64,000 nt of DNA, from positions 62,001 to 126,000 of the forward strand of contig JAEUBA010000072.1 of assembly GCA_018257865.1 (NCBI GenBank). The letters run 5' to 3'. Source of the DNA: Stereocaulon alpinum (Eukaryota; Ascomycota; Lecanoromycetes; Lecanorales; Stereocaulaceae). Position numbers and translations under genes: made by a program. The notes under the pieces were generated by a model that worked only from the letters and a program-made list of their open reading frames with translations, had not been told where the DNA came from and ran no database searches. This document shows, one piece after another, positions 55,075-64,000 of this stretch (the first letter of the stretch is position 1; the number at the start of each line of letters is the position of its first letter).

Positions 55075-56953
55075 ATGCCAGACACAAGCAGCCTAGATCC
55101 AACAGAAGACACTCCACTCCTTGGAGATCATCCAGAGCAAGTGGAACGTCACGCCCCTGAGAGTTGCGGCTCAGCTCAGAACGGCTCAGCAAACGACGTC
55201 GAACCGGATCCGCATTCAGAAGATGCTGAATACCCTGAGCTCGTGCAAGGGAGGAATAACGTCAAATTTGTGCTACCTATACTTGGCGTCGGCATTTTTC
55301 TAGCCTTCCTAGACCAGTCTGTCATTGCTACCATAAATGGCAAAATTGGCAGTGATTTGCATGCGGTCAAAAACGTCTCGTGGATCGCTACTGCCTACTT
55401 CCTCACGATGTCGGCTTCCCAACCACTGTATGGTAAACTCAGCGACGTCTTTGGGCGGAAGCCATGTCTTCTATTTGCCTACACTATGTTTGCAATAGGA
55501 AGCCTTGGCTGCGGCGTTGCAAGGAGCATAGAAGGTCTTATTGCTGCCAGGGTAGGTCGAAGTATCGGTCCTCCCCAGGATGGTGGTGCTGAAAGGACTA
55601 GGCAATTCAAGGGGTTGGAGGGGGTGGCATGTTGATCGTTGTTACCGTCCTTCTGTCTGACTTCATCCCGCTAAGGGATCGAGGAACATATCAAGGCTAC
55701 CTCAATCTTATCGGAGCGGTTGGTTCGACTTCTGGTGGCCCCATTGGTCTGCTACCGGCCCAAGTGCACTCGTACGATCGTGAGCTAACGTTCAGATTAA
55801 AGGAGGGCTTTTTGTACAAAGCATTGGCTGGAGATGGTAAGCAGTGGCTCTCTCCTATGGAGCTCTCGAGCTTACTGAGATGGCAGGGTCTTTCTTGTCC
55901 AGGTGCTTCTGTGCATGCTTGCGATCGTCACTGTTGGCCTTTTGCTTCATCTTCCGAAAAGGCAGATTGAGACATCATAGAGAAAACAGCTTCGCCGTAT
56001 CGATTTCCTCGGGGCCTTACTATTAGTCCTGGCTATCTCAAGCGTTTTGTTCGGCCTTGATCGAGGCAGCAACATTTCGTGGCGTGATCCCCTAACTATA
56101 GGATGTCTATGCACTACAGTACCTTTGTTAACCGCATTTCTAGCAGTTGAAACACGTTTCGCGGTCGAGCCATTTACACCAGGCCATGTCATATTTGACA
56201 AAGCTCTTTTTTCATGTTACAGTCAGAACTTCTTTGGATATGCAGCTTTTACTGCACTCATAATATATCTGCCTCTGTACTTCCAAGTCATTCTGGGTAT
56301 GACGCCTATCCAAGCAGGAGCGAGCCTTGTCCCAGCCGCAATATCTGCGGTTGTCGGAACTCTTTCCGGGGGAATGATCATCAAGAGAACTGGAAGATTC
56401 TACTGGCTCGCTGCACTCGCCGCAACAGTAGCTACACTCGACACTATACCTTTCGTGGTGGCGCCTTCGCTCAATAGCGGTTCTCTTCCAACTATCTACG
56501 TTGGATCCATCATCAGCTTCGTGCCACAAGGCATAACCGTGACAGCTTCTCTGATTGCGATTAGTATGTCTCGACACCAATGAAGTCCGTGGCATTGCTG
56601 ACAGCCCCCAAGTCTCCAATGTATCAGCAGCAGATCAAGCGGTAGCGACAGCATGCGCCTTTCTATTCCGATCTCTCGGTGCAGCTGTCGGAGTCTGCTT
56701 AGTCGGCGTCCTTATTCAAACTGTCTTACGATTGCGGCTTCACGCCTCCCTTGAACCCGAAGAGGCGGATCGGATACTCAAAGGCATTGCGCAAGGCCTC
56801 GAGTTCATTAAGGACCTTCCTCCGTCGCTTCGCACGACGGTTCGAGACTGCTATCGTGACGGCATTCAGGCAGGTTTCGCATTGTGCTCGGCGCTACTTG
56901 CAGTCGCCACATTGAGTGTCTTCTGGTGGCGGGAGAAGAAGCTTTCAAAATGA
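55075..56953 (+). pseudogene. DHA2-type MFS transporter with internal TAG stop
   Basis: Five exons (55075-55551, 55602-55746, 55803-55836, 55887-56563, 56613-56953; introns 50, 56, 50, 49 nt) would encode 557 codons of a 14-helix DHA2 transporter. The N-terminus MPDTSSLDPTEDTPLLGDH precedes helix 1 (FLAFLDQSVIATI), loop motif GKLSDVFGRKP, and GGPIG...WRWVFLVQVLL. A TAG at 55978-55980 (after KRQIETS) breaks the frame just before RKQLRRIDFLGA, where the same frame continues to the end. Splice signals and the rest look intact. It is therefore either recently inactivated, a sequencing error or readthrough; single-base change of CAG to TAG would explain it. Related families include Vba/Fnx basic amino-acid and drug transporters. 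Confidence 0.8.
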
Positions 56954-57562
56954 TTAAACTTCATCTCGTCAACCTATGCCAACATTGCAATCTTAGATGT
57001 TACTTGGAGAGCCCATTGTGCTCTGCTCCTAGGAGACTGAGGTAGCTGCGGAGCTATTTGAATAACGAAGGTCTTGAATGGAAATGTAACGTTTCAACGT
57101 GTACGTGTTAGCGGTGGCTACAGCAGTTTCAATAGGCCTGATGCTCCGCAGTACTTTCCTGATACGGAGGGAGCTGAGACCATTGATTAGTGACCAGCTG
57201 CATTTAGAGTAGAAATTCAAGGCTAAGAATGGTTGGAAGTCTAAGCAACGACTTCGTGAAATGTCAAGCATCTTGCTCTCAGTGCAATGGGGAGGGGTTG
57301 TTTTGCACTTGGATGTCATATTCGGAAGATGGCGGTTACGCTGAACGTATTAGAGCGTAGGTCGGAGGTATCTCATAGCGCTAAGACGGGTAGATTTTTA
57401 TGACATGCGGAAAATGAAGCAATAACGAGACTTTCGGATTCGTTATCATTATGTAACATTGGCCGATGCCATGCCTTTGGTCAACTGTCTCAACTGCCCC
57501 GTTCCGAGGCAACCACATCATGATCAGCCTGGCTCATCCGAGAGCACTCAGTACGCTCAAAC
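56954..57562. other. Convergent spacer
   Basis: Between the transporter and the IFI6-like gene; nothing recognised. Confidence 0.4.
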
Positions 57563-58239
57563 CTACTTCCAAGTCATACCCAACCTCTGGAAGAGCGAGA
57601 ACAAAGACCCCTTAGGCACCGCGGCTCCATACGAAGCCATCCACCTAGCTGCAAATGAACCTACATCGCGCAGTATTGTCAGTATACCATCACCACCACA
57701 CCCAACCATGGAAAGCAAAACTCACCCTCAACAGGCCCCAACTCCGCAAACCCCAACAACTCAAGCACATACGGCGCCAGCACCACCAAAACCCCCAACG
57801 CAACAACCGTACAAAACACCGCCGTCGCAACAGGATGATCGGCCGCAAAGCCCTTAATCTTCTTAGCCGCTTCGCACGCTTTATCGTAGGCCTCTTGCAT
57901 TGCGGGCGCCATGTCTTTGCCGGCTTTGAGGACTGCTTCGAGGCTTGTCAGGACTTTGTTGGCGAGGTATTCGGACCAGCCGCCGGCTTGGTGGACGAGG
58001 GTTTGGATCGTTGTGGTTAGGGAGGAGCCGGGTTTGGGGGCGGTTAGCATGGCTGAGACGATGGAGGAGGCGGCTTCGTCGCTGGTTAGGCGAGGGGTCT
58101 TGGTGCCGCGGGTGGAGGGTTGGAGAGTTGCTTTTTCCGAGAGGTGCTGGTATTTCTCGGTTTCGATGGGAAGGCGAATGCTACCTTTGCCGTTGCCGAT
58201 TGGGAGGCAGGGGAAGAGGGTCTTTAGAAGGCTGGCCAT
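57563..58239 (-). CDS. IFI6/IFI27-like small membrane protein
   Basis: Two exons (58239-57726 and 57660-57563; 65-nt intron) encode 203 residues. Start Met is MASLLKTLFPCLPIG (the frame is open upstream). A helical region with LTTTIQTLVHQAGGWSEYLA precedes two hydrophobic helices (VATAVFCTVVALGVLVVLAP) and the family tail SFAARWMASYGAAVPKGSLF, LFQRLGM. The IFI6-16 (ISG12) family in animals is interferon-inducible and mitochondrial or nuclear-envelope located; fungal members are widespread and of unknown role. Splicing restores the conserved tail, which is out of frame before it. Confidence 0.8.
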
Positions 58240-60348
58240 GTTGGAGTATTGTAGGGAATCGTTGGATTCGTTCTTTGGCAAGGTGCTTTGGAGCGTCGGC
58301 AGATCAGTATGCTGTCCTGTGCGTGGTTTGTGTTGTAAAGGATGATGGCTTTGTAAAGTTAGAGGTCTGCCTTGGTTGACCGTGATCAAGGTCGTGATAC
58401 GAGGTTCCGGTTCCCTGGGACACGCTGCGTGAAACATGGGAGTAGGCGACCATAGCGAGCTTCCGACAAGCCAATAGCATTACCCTTCAGGTGGGGCCAA
58501 CGGACCGGCCCATGCGTGCAGAGAGCCTATGATTGCGTCCTACAACCTACAGAATGTTTCCTGTCCAGACGTGGAAGCCTGATAGATCCTCTGCATATCT
58601 TGAAATGGGCATATGACAGCGGTCGCGAAGAGTACGGTTCAGTCAGATCCATCGTTATGTCTTGAATACTCGTTGTAACGTGACTAATTATAAGTTGGAT
58701 TTGGTACCAAAGGTTCTGTTGACGACAGAGCATCTCCTAGTGCTGTTGAAACATCCTTAGGAAATTTAGGGCAGGAGGGAGAGTCATCTTGCCAGCTAGA
58801 AAACCATAGCGCTTCAGACGCTTTCGCCATATACGGCGATGCGGAAGCAGGCCAATTGGGGAAATTGATTAATAGATGAGAGACCATGCAAAATGCTCCC
58901 ATCAGGGTGAAGCCAAAGTCAAGCTCAGCGGTGAGCAATGCCATTAGTACAAGACCATATGTGGTTAAGAACCCATATGTGGCGCTTATCAGTGTACATA
59001 ATCTCTCATGCACAGAAAACTTCAAATGATATCGTTCACAATGATCAGAATGAACGACTCTATGCTTTATTGTCTTTTTCGTTTCACTGCCATGGTAAAG
59101 TACACAATAAGATGCTTTAGCCTCAGATCAGTCTCTGCTATGGATCAGATCAAACTATCTCCAGGACCCAAGACGGCATACCTGCCGCAAAAGTTTCCTA
59201 AAGAACGAATTTGCTGCGCAGACGGTGATTTCAATGTTAAAACCTCTCGTGCTCGTCCAAGTATCATTTAGTCAAACACGAGTGGCTCCTCTTCGACGCC
59301 TGCACCAAGGCAACCTAGGATCACACTTCGTGCATACAGAAGCGCAATAATCACTCCCTTCCCAGATATGTTAGTTCTGGGACAACAAAACCCAGTTTTG
59401 CAAACAATCATCCGACGCAAGAAATCGCAGACGATGGGTTCACTAGTCTAAGGCTTTGGTTCTATCGGTCTGGGAGCTGAGACAGCGCCAATCCGATGAA
59501 CGACACTTTCAAGGGCACATCTTCATTAGAAAGGCCAACAGCTTCTTCAGCTTCGGCTAGGTTTTCGCGTACGTCTCACACATTGGCGTCATCATTTTAC
59601 CTTTGCTTACTCACGGTTTCTACCATCTCCTGCTTTACTGCTATTGTGATCTATCTTCTTGGAGCTCCTCAGCCGTAGTCAGTGCCTCTTCTAGCGCATA
59701 TTCCTCGTCCACGGCTGGTGCTTCTGATAGAAGTTCTCTTTGCAGGAAAACCTCGGCGCTGGCGCTGGCGCTGGCGCTGACTTCTCATTGTCGAGCTTGG
59801 ATTACTTATTGAGACAGTCCTTTTCGTTCGAAGTTTTGGTCCTTTTCGTTCGAAGTTTTCGGCTTAGATAATTGGTATTCGTGAGGTCACCCATCAATAT
59901 GTAGGTTCGAGAATCGATGGTCAAATTGAAGGCGAAGCGCCAACAGTCCGAGGTTGGGTTGGAAGGGGCAGGTAGAGCTGCATAGTCGTATTGAGTATCG
60001 AACAAAGCTCGTAATAGTCGAGTGGGCGGATTTTGTTGTGTTGCTCTACCTGTCCTTGTTTCCTGTCTATATCATTAAAACCAAGGTCTAATCTAATCTA
60101 GTCTAATCTATTCTGTTGTAGTAACATGCCCTGACTCCACCGCTAAGATGCAGTTCGCATACGTTGAGAAGAATTGGACTATCAGTGATTATATTCGTAC
60201 GGGCCAACTCTCCCACCCGCCGCAATAATGAGTGGAGTCAGGCCGTCCCTGCTCTCCGATCAAGTATACTATCCCAGCATCAATACCACCGTATTCGCAT
60301 CCGCAAGCCTAGTCTCTCCCCTCCCATTCCATACTCAAGGGTCAACTA
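58240..60348. other. Gene-poor 2.1-kb interval
   Basis: A minus-strand ORF at 59025-58684 (113 codons; begins MKFSVHERLCTLISATYGFL) has one or two hydrophobic stretches and a loose tail; it may be a small membrane protein but is unsupported. GGCGCT repeats occur near 59758-59779 and TCTAATCTAATCT-like repeats near 60090. Confidence 0.35.
59817..59860. repeat. 22-bp direct repeat, two copies
   Basis: GTCCTTTTCGTTCGAAGTTT plus two bases occurs twice in tandem, with one final mismatch. No coding role seen. Confidence 0.7.
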
Positions 60349-60684
60349 TTATTTCCCCTTCTTCTCCCCCTCCAAACTCCTCAACGCCTCATCAATCTTT
60401 CCCATCTGCTCCCTCTCCAAATCCCTAGTCGAGAGCCCCGCCTTCTGCCGAAACGCAATCTGTTGTTCCAAGCTCGCTTTCACGCCTTGTAAAGTGGCCA
60501 GGCGCTCTTGTTCGGGGTCGAGTCTAGGGGTGGATATGGTTGATATGGCGGCTTTGTAGAGGGAGCTTAGGAAGCTGGGTGTGGAGGCTGTGGAGGGCGG
60601 TGAGGCGGTTGTGGTGGTGGGTTTTGGATTGGGGTTGGGGAGATAGGAGAATACCCAGGATGGGGTTGAGGGATTGGAGGGCAT
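60349..60684 (-). CDS. Small hypothetical protein (111 aa)
   Basis: A single exon begins MPSNPSTPSWVFSYLPNPNP, is Pro/Thr/Ser-rich for 35 residues, then has a helical region with LDPEQERLATLQGVKASLEQ and QMGKIDEALRSLEGEKKG. The two helical parts suggest a coiled coil. Composition looks coding; no family recognised. Confidence 0.5.
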   Translation of the reverse strand: MPSNPSTPSWVFSYLPNPNPKPTTTTASPPSTASTPSFLSSLYKAAISTISTPRLDPEQERLATLQGVKASLEQQIAFRQKAGLSTRDLEREQMGKIDEALRSLEGEKKGK

Positions 60685-61084
60685 GGTTGGGGGTCGTTGA
60701 ATTGCGGGAGTCGACTGAGAATGTTTTCGGTGTTTGGCTTGGGCGGTGCGAGAAGAGAGTAGATTTTACTGCGCAAATGGAAAGCGAGTGTCGGTTTAGA
60801 AAGCAGAAAGAAAAAGATAAAGCGGTTATATGGATGGAGCTTTATGGAAAAGAATAATGAGCGGTGAAAAGGGCGTAAGATTTTCTACCACGGTACAAAC
60901 CCCTGTAGACGGCTCGTTCCGGGCGGGTGGCCCATAATTAGAGCAGAGAGCTCCACTATCCATCCCTAAACCCTGTCGAACTGTCACTTGAGTTTGATCT
61001 CGCGATATGATACGCCTTGGCTGCTCTATCGGTGACCTTTGAACAGCCGTCGGAGTGCTTAAAAGACCAGTATCAAAGAGCTAG

Positions 61085-61790
61085 ATCTAGACAAGGATAA
61101 TTCGATTAGTTATGGTTACGATGCGTTGAAGCAAGCAATTGACGAGTTTTAGCTTTGCACCGATAGCTTCTCAAAGTCGCTGGAGAGATATCAACCAATG
61201 TGGTCAGGTGCGTCCAGTCTTGAGACCAATGAGGGAAAGTCAAGTAGGCTCTTTGGCGCGAAGATGATGTCCGCACAATTTGACGAAGCGCTCGGCAAGA
61301 GAGTAGCATCTCTATGCTCGCTCCTTAACCCCATCAATCTCTCCTGTGCGATGTACTCTAGCCACAATACTGACGAGAGCTATAACGACAGGCTAGCTTA
61401 CTGACGGAGGTACACATTCGCATGTTAGCCGACGGATCTGAACAGGCTAATCTGCTACGGTGCATCGAAAGCCTCCTCCAGACGCAAAGAGTGAAATCTC
61501 CCGAAAATTCTCGACTCCTCGCGCGACCATTGAATTTGACCGGCACACCACTTGCTCCAATTCTTGTGCCACGCCCTGCTGAAATGCAAGCCATTGAGTA
61601 GAGCCTACCACAAGTTTCAGCAGATATGGAATCCATCCTTGCATTGCAAAGGATGGGCGGCATTGGCAAATCGCAGATTGCGCGGGGATATGCGACGAAG
61701 CACACGAACGATAGATGAGTACCGTCTGTATATAACGAGTCAACTCTTGCGATGCAGTATACCGTATCCGGCTAGTCCCGATCCTGCCGT
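61085..61790 (+). pseudogene. Decayed NLR/STAND-type P-loop NTPase fragment
   Basis: A frame reads DALKQAIDEF, then a TAG (near 61150), then DSFSKSLERYQPMWSG, FGAKMMSAQFDEALGKRVAS and NPINLSCAMYSSHNTDESYN, then a frameshift around 61400, then EVHIRMLADGSEQANLLRCI, SRLLARPLNLTGTPLAPIL, another TAG (about 61598), and the P-loop MGGIGKSQIARGYATKH followed by a further stop. The order (helical N-part, linker, GxGGxGKS with a hydrophobic stretch) matches the start of fungal STAND/NLR proteins. At least three lesions show it is non-functional. Confidence 0.6.
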
Positions 61791-62005
61791 CCCCTAAGGT
61801 ACTTACAAAGTACCCCTCCTCTTAGTCTCTTATTACACTGCTCTAGCTACATACCCCCAGTCACCATAAACACTGTCTACATCCGATCCCTTCACGTTAG
61901 ACTATGGTATATACCCAATAGGAGCAACGATCTCATTCTAGGTTAGATCAAGTACCTAAGGTAAACCCTCTTACTCGCTATACACGGCTGCCTTATCACG
62001 ATTAA
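61791..62005. other. Spacer to the HET gene
   Basis: No coding evidence; the HET promoter must lie here or within the relic. Confidence 0.4.
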
Positions 62006-64000
62006 ATGCCTTCTGCTCCTTGTGCATCATGTCAAACACAGAATATTCGGGAATGGGTTCTACCTTCTTCGCCGAGTGCTCGAGGCTTGTGGAGGGATTC
62101 TTTGGATTGGCTTGCCATCGTCATGAACAATAATTGCGGCCTCTGCAAATTGATTGTCAGAACGCTATTTCAAGATCCTAGCTTCGTAGAAGCTGTGAGA
62201 GGAGGCGTGGCAGCCAAAGTGGATATCACCTCCCGAGATGCTGGAAAGGTGATATGGAAACCGGTAGAAGAAGACAGTACCGAGTCTGGTGTTGCCAGCA
62301 TGGACTTGCGCAGTGGTTGGTATTTGGAGAATGGGTCGATGGTCAGATATATCAGGGAAATCTATATATCGGCAGAGCTGAATGGGCGTTATTGGCAAGG
62401 CGTGATCCGAGCGTCTGGTCATGATGCTATCGACGAGAAGGATCGATTGCTTCTCGTCCGGTCAATGCCGTGTGATCAGGTCGATATAAGGCGAATGAAG
62501 TACTGGTTACGCGACTGCGAAGCCTATCATGGTTCTGCTTGTCGACGTACTATATGGAATGACGTGCATACCTTTGGCGTTCGCATGATCGATGTGAAGG
62601 CCCGTTGCGTAGTTTCCGCGCCAGCAGGCTGCCAGTATCTGGCCTTGAGCTACTGTTGGGGTGATCCAACGAAAATGAAGCATCTACAATTGACGAACGC
62701 AAATTTCGAACAATTTCGTACTCCTGGTGCGCTTTCTGGAGAAAGTGAGCAAATCCCACACACTATTCGAGATGCGATTCATCTTACCCAACGTCTCGAA
62801 TACCAATATCTTTGGGTGGATGCTCTCTGTATCATACAAGATGATAAGGCGGACAAGGAGGTTCAGCTTAAACTGATGGACCGGCTGTATAAATCTGCGA
62901 CAATAACTATCGCAGCATCAGCCGGAGACAATGCATGGTCCGGCTTGCCAGGAGCTTTTCCTCGATCTCGCTCCAGTCTACTACTTACAGAGGTGATAGA
63001 CGGCATCACCCTCGTTACTGCATCGAAAGATTACATCGGAGCGATCGGGTCCGCGGCATGGTCGAAGCGAGCCTGGGTACTACAGGAACGTGATTTTTCT
63101 CCTCGCCTTCTCATTTTCACTCCTCGGCAGGTTTTCTGGGCATGCAATGTGACGACATGGAATGAAGAGCTACAGCTCGAATGTTTCGACCCCCAAGTTC
63201 GCATTGAAAATAATCGGTTTTCTGGATTGTTCAAGAAACCACGTTCTGATCTCAGCCCCGTGCAAAGACACGCATTCCTACTCGCGCAATATACGCCGAG
63301 AGAATTGACGAATCAAGATGATGCATTGAATGCGGTCCAAGGGCTACTCAACGACTTCCACTGCCAATTTCCAGAAGGCTTCTTCTGGGGTTTGCCAGAA
63401 TCTATTTTTGACACAGCTCTCCTATGGAACTTTGCAGTCTACGAACAAGCGCCGAAACCTCGACGTACTATGTTTCCAAGCTGGTGCTGGGCAGGCTGGC
63501 AAGCAGTAGCTTCGTTCTCTGTTGGGAGCCCCTTTGACTTCGGATTCCAAGGCCAGAATTCAAGTTCCAATAATTCCCTAGGACAGCCCGAGAGCACCAG
63601 AGACGCATCGACTGTGCGCGCCGAAGTAGCTTGGTTCCGGATAGCTGTAGGCCCATCATGGGAACCTATCCGAAACAAAGGGATCAGCCATGCCGGGTCG
63701 ACTTTCTATACGGAGTCACTAGCAAAATGGCAGGCGCGGAACTCAATTAGCGTTCTGAACTCAACGCTCCAAGCTCTCGAGCGAGCAGATATTCCTGCGT
63801 CGCACGCAGTTGCGTTCTGGTCTCAGATCGTATGGCTCGATGTTGACAGGACCCCTCACCAGGGTAACCCAAGTGCAGTGGCGGTGCGTGATCGAGACGG
63901 ACAAGATGTTGGCCACATCAATATCACGGCGGAATGGAGAGAACCGAGACCGGACAAAATGCCTTTCATTCTTGTCGCACGAAATCTGCGTTGGGCTACG
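62006..64000 (+). CDS. HET-domain protein, 3' incomplete
   Basis: The frame starts with ATG at 62006 (MPSAPCASCQTQNIREWVLP) and is open to the window end: 665 residues without a stop. The HET domain begins about residue 210 with YLALSYCWGDPTKM, then IPHTIRDAIHLTQRLEYQYL and LWVDALCIIQDDKADKEVQL, RLYKSATITIAASAGDNAWS and the closing RAWVLQERDFSPRLLIF. These are the conserved blocks 1-3 of fungal heterokaryon-incompatibility proteins, which trigger cell death on non-self recognition in some combinations. The N-terminal 200 residues have no recognised domain, with cysteines CASCQT and NCGLC. It follows the decayed NLR fragment. Confidence 0.88.
   Translation, partial: MPSAPCASCQTQNIREWVLPSSPSARGLWRDSLDWLAIVMNNNCGLCKLIVRTLFQDPSFVEAVRGGVAAKVDITSRDAGKVIWKPVEEDSTESGVASMDLRSGWYLENGSMVRYIREIYISAELNGRYWQGVIRASGHDAIDEKDRLLLVRSMPCDQVDIRRMKYWLRDCEAYHGSACRRTIWNDVHTFGVRMIDVKARCVVSAPAGCQYLALSYCWGDPTKMKHLQLTNANFEQFRTPGALSGESEQIPHTIRDAIHLTQRLEYQYLWVDALCIIQDDKADKEVQLKLMDRLYKSATITIAASAGDNAWSGLPGAFPRSRSSLLLTEVIDGITLVTASKDYIGAIGSAAWSKRAWVLQERDFSPRLLIFTPRQVFWACNVTTWNEELQLECFDPQVRIENNRFSGLFKKPRSDLSPVQRHAFLLAQYTPRELTNQDDALNAVQGLLNDFHCQFPEGFFWGLPESIFDTALLWNFAVYEQAPKPRRTMFPSWCWAGWQAVASFSVGSPFDFGFQGQNSSSNNSLGQPESTRDASTVRAEVAWFRIAVGPSWEPIRNKGISHAGSTFYTESLAKWQARNSISVLNSTLQALERADIPASHAVAFWSQIVWLDVDRTPHQGNPSAVAVRDRDGQDVGHINITAEWREPRPDKMPFILVARNLRWAT

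Noticed and set aside
1..64000. CRISPR array, IS elements, prokaryotic operons, tRNA genes
   Set aside because: Intron-containing eukaryotic genes throughout; no regularly spaced repeats and no convincing tRNA cloverleaf were seen in the gaps by eye.

Overview
This window is nuclear DNA of a filamentous ascomycete (Pezizomycotina). Protein-coding genes are interrupted by short introns of about 45-75 bp with GT...AG ends and CTAAC/CTGAC-like branch sites. The gene set includes HapX, a HET-domain protein, a NACHT-type NLR and a DUF7580 protein, all typical of filamentous ascomycetes. I cannot fix the class from sequence alone. All exon structures below were read by eye from splice signals, reading phase and family similarity; none was tested with transcripts.

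Layout. 0-10.6 kb: a DUF7580 protein, SPO11, the E2 enzyme UBC7, an AIM25-like phospholipid scramblase, succinate dehydrogenase subunit C and weak hypothetical loci. 12.7-25.1 kb: two cysteine-rich surface proteins with a single transmembrane helix, a variant RING protein, TAF6, the iron regulator HapX (with an SreA-like site upstream) and a Ca3427-type periplasmic-binding-fold protein. 26.5-37.8 kb: a compact housekeeping block with SRP54/RRP15 (divergent), UGO1/YAH1-type ferredoxin (divergent, 135 bp apart), a Myb/SANT protein, TAF11 and a fructosamine-kinase-like protein. 38.6-45.7 kb: a 1644-residue NLR-type protein with an alpha/beta-hydrolase N-terminus, convergent with a DHA1 multidrug transporter.

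45.8-57 kb is the most dynamic part. It has four short terminal-inverted-repeat elements (one hAT-like, with a perfect 8-bp target duplication), a decayed gene for a secreted GPI-anchor-like protein, and a DHA2 transporter interrupted by a stop codon. Intact uL1m and COG2 genes and a Pth11/rhodopsin-like membrane protein lie between them. 57.5-64 kb holds an IFI6-like small membrane protein, a small conserved-looking ORF, a decayed P-loop NTPase (NLR-like) relic and a HET-domain gene that runs off the window end.

Functional links: HapX controls iron-dependent genes, and this window also carries two iron-protein genes (the [2Fe-2S] ferredoxin and SdhC). DUF7580, NLR, NLR relic and HET genes form a scattered non-self-recognition (allorecognition/immune-like) repertoire at the window edges and centre. 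I did not find a convincingly new biological system; the best novel candidates are the hydrolase-NACHT protein, the TIR-element cluster and a small three-exon gene of unknown family.
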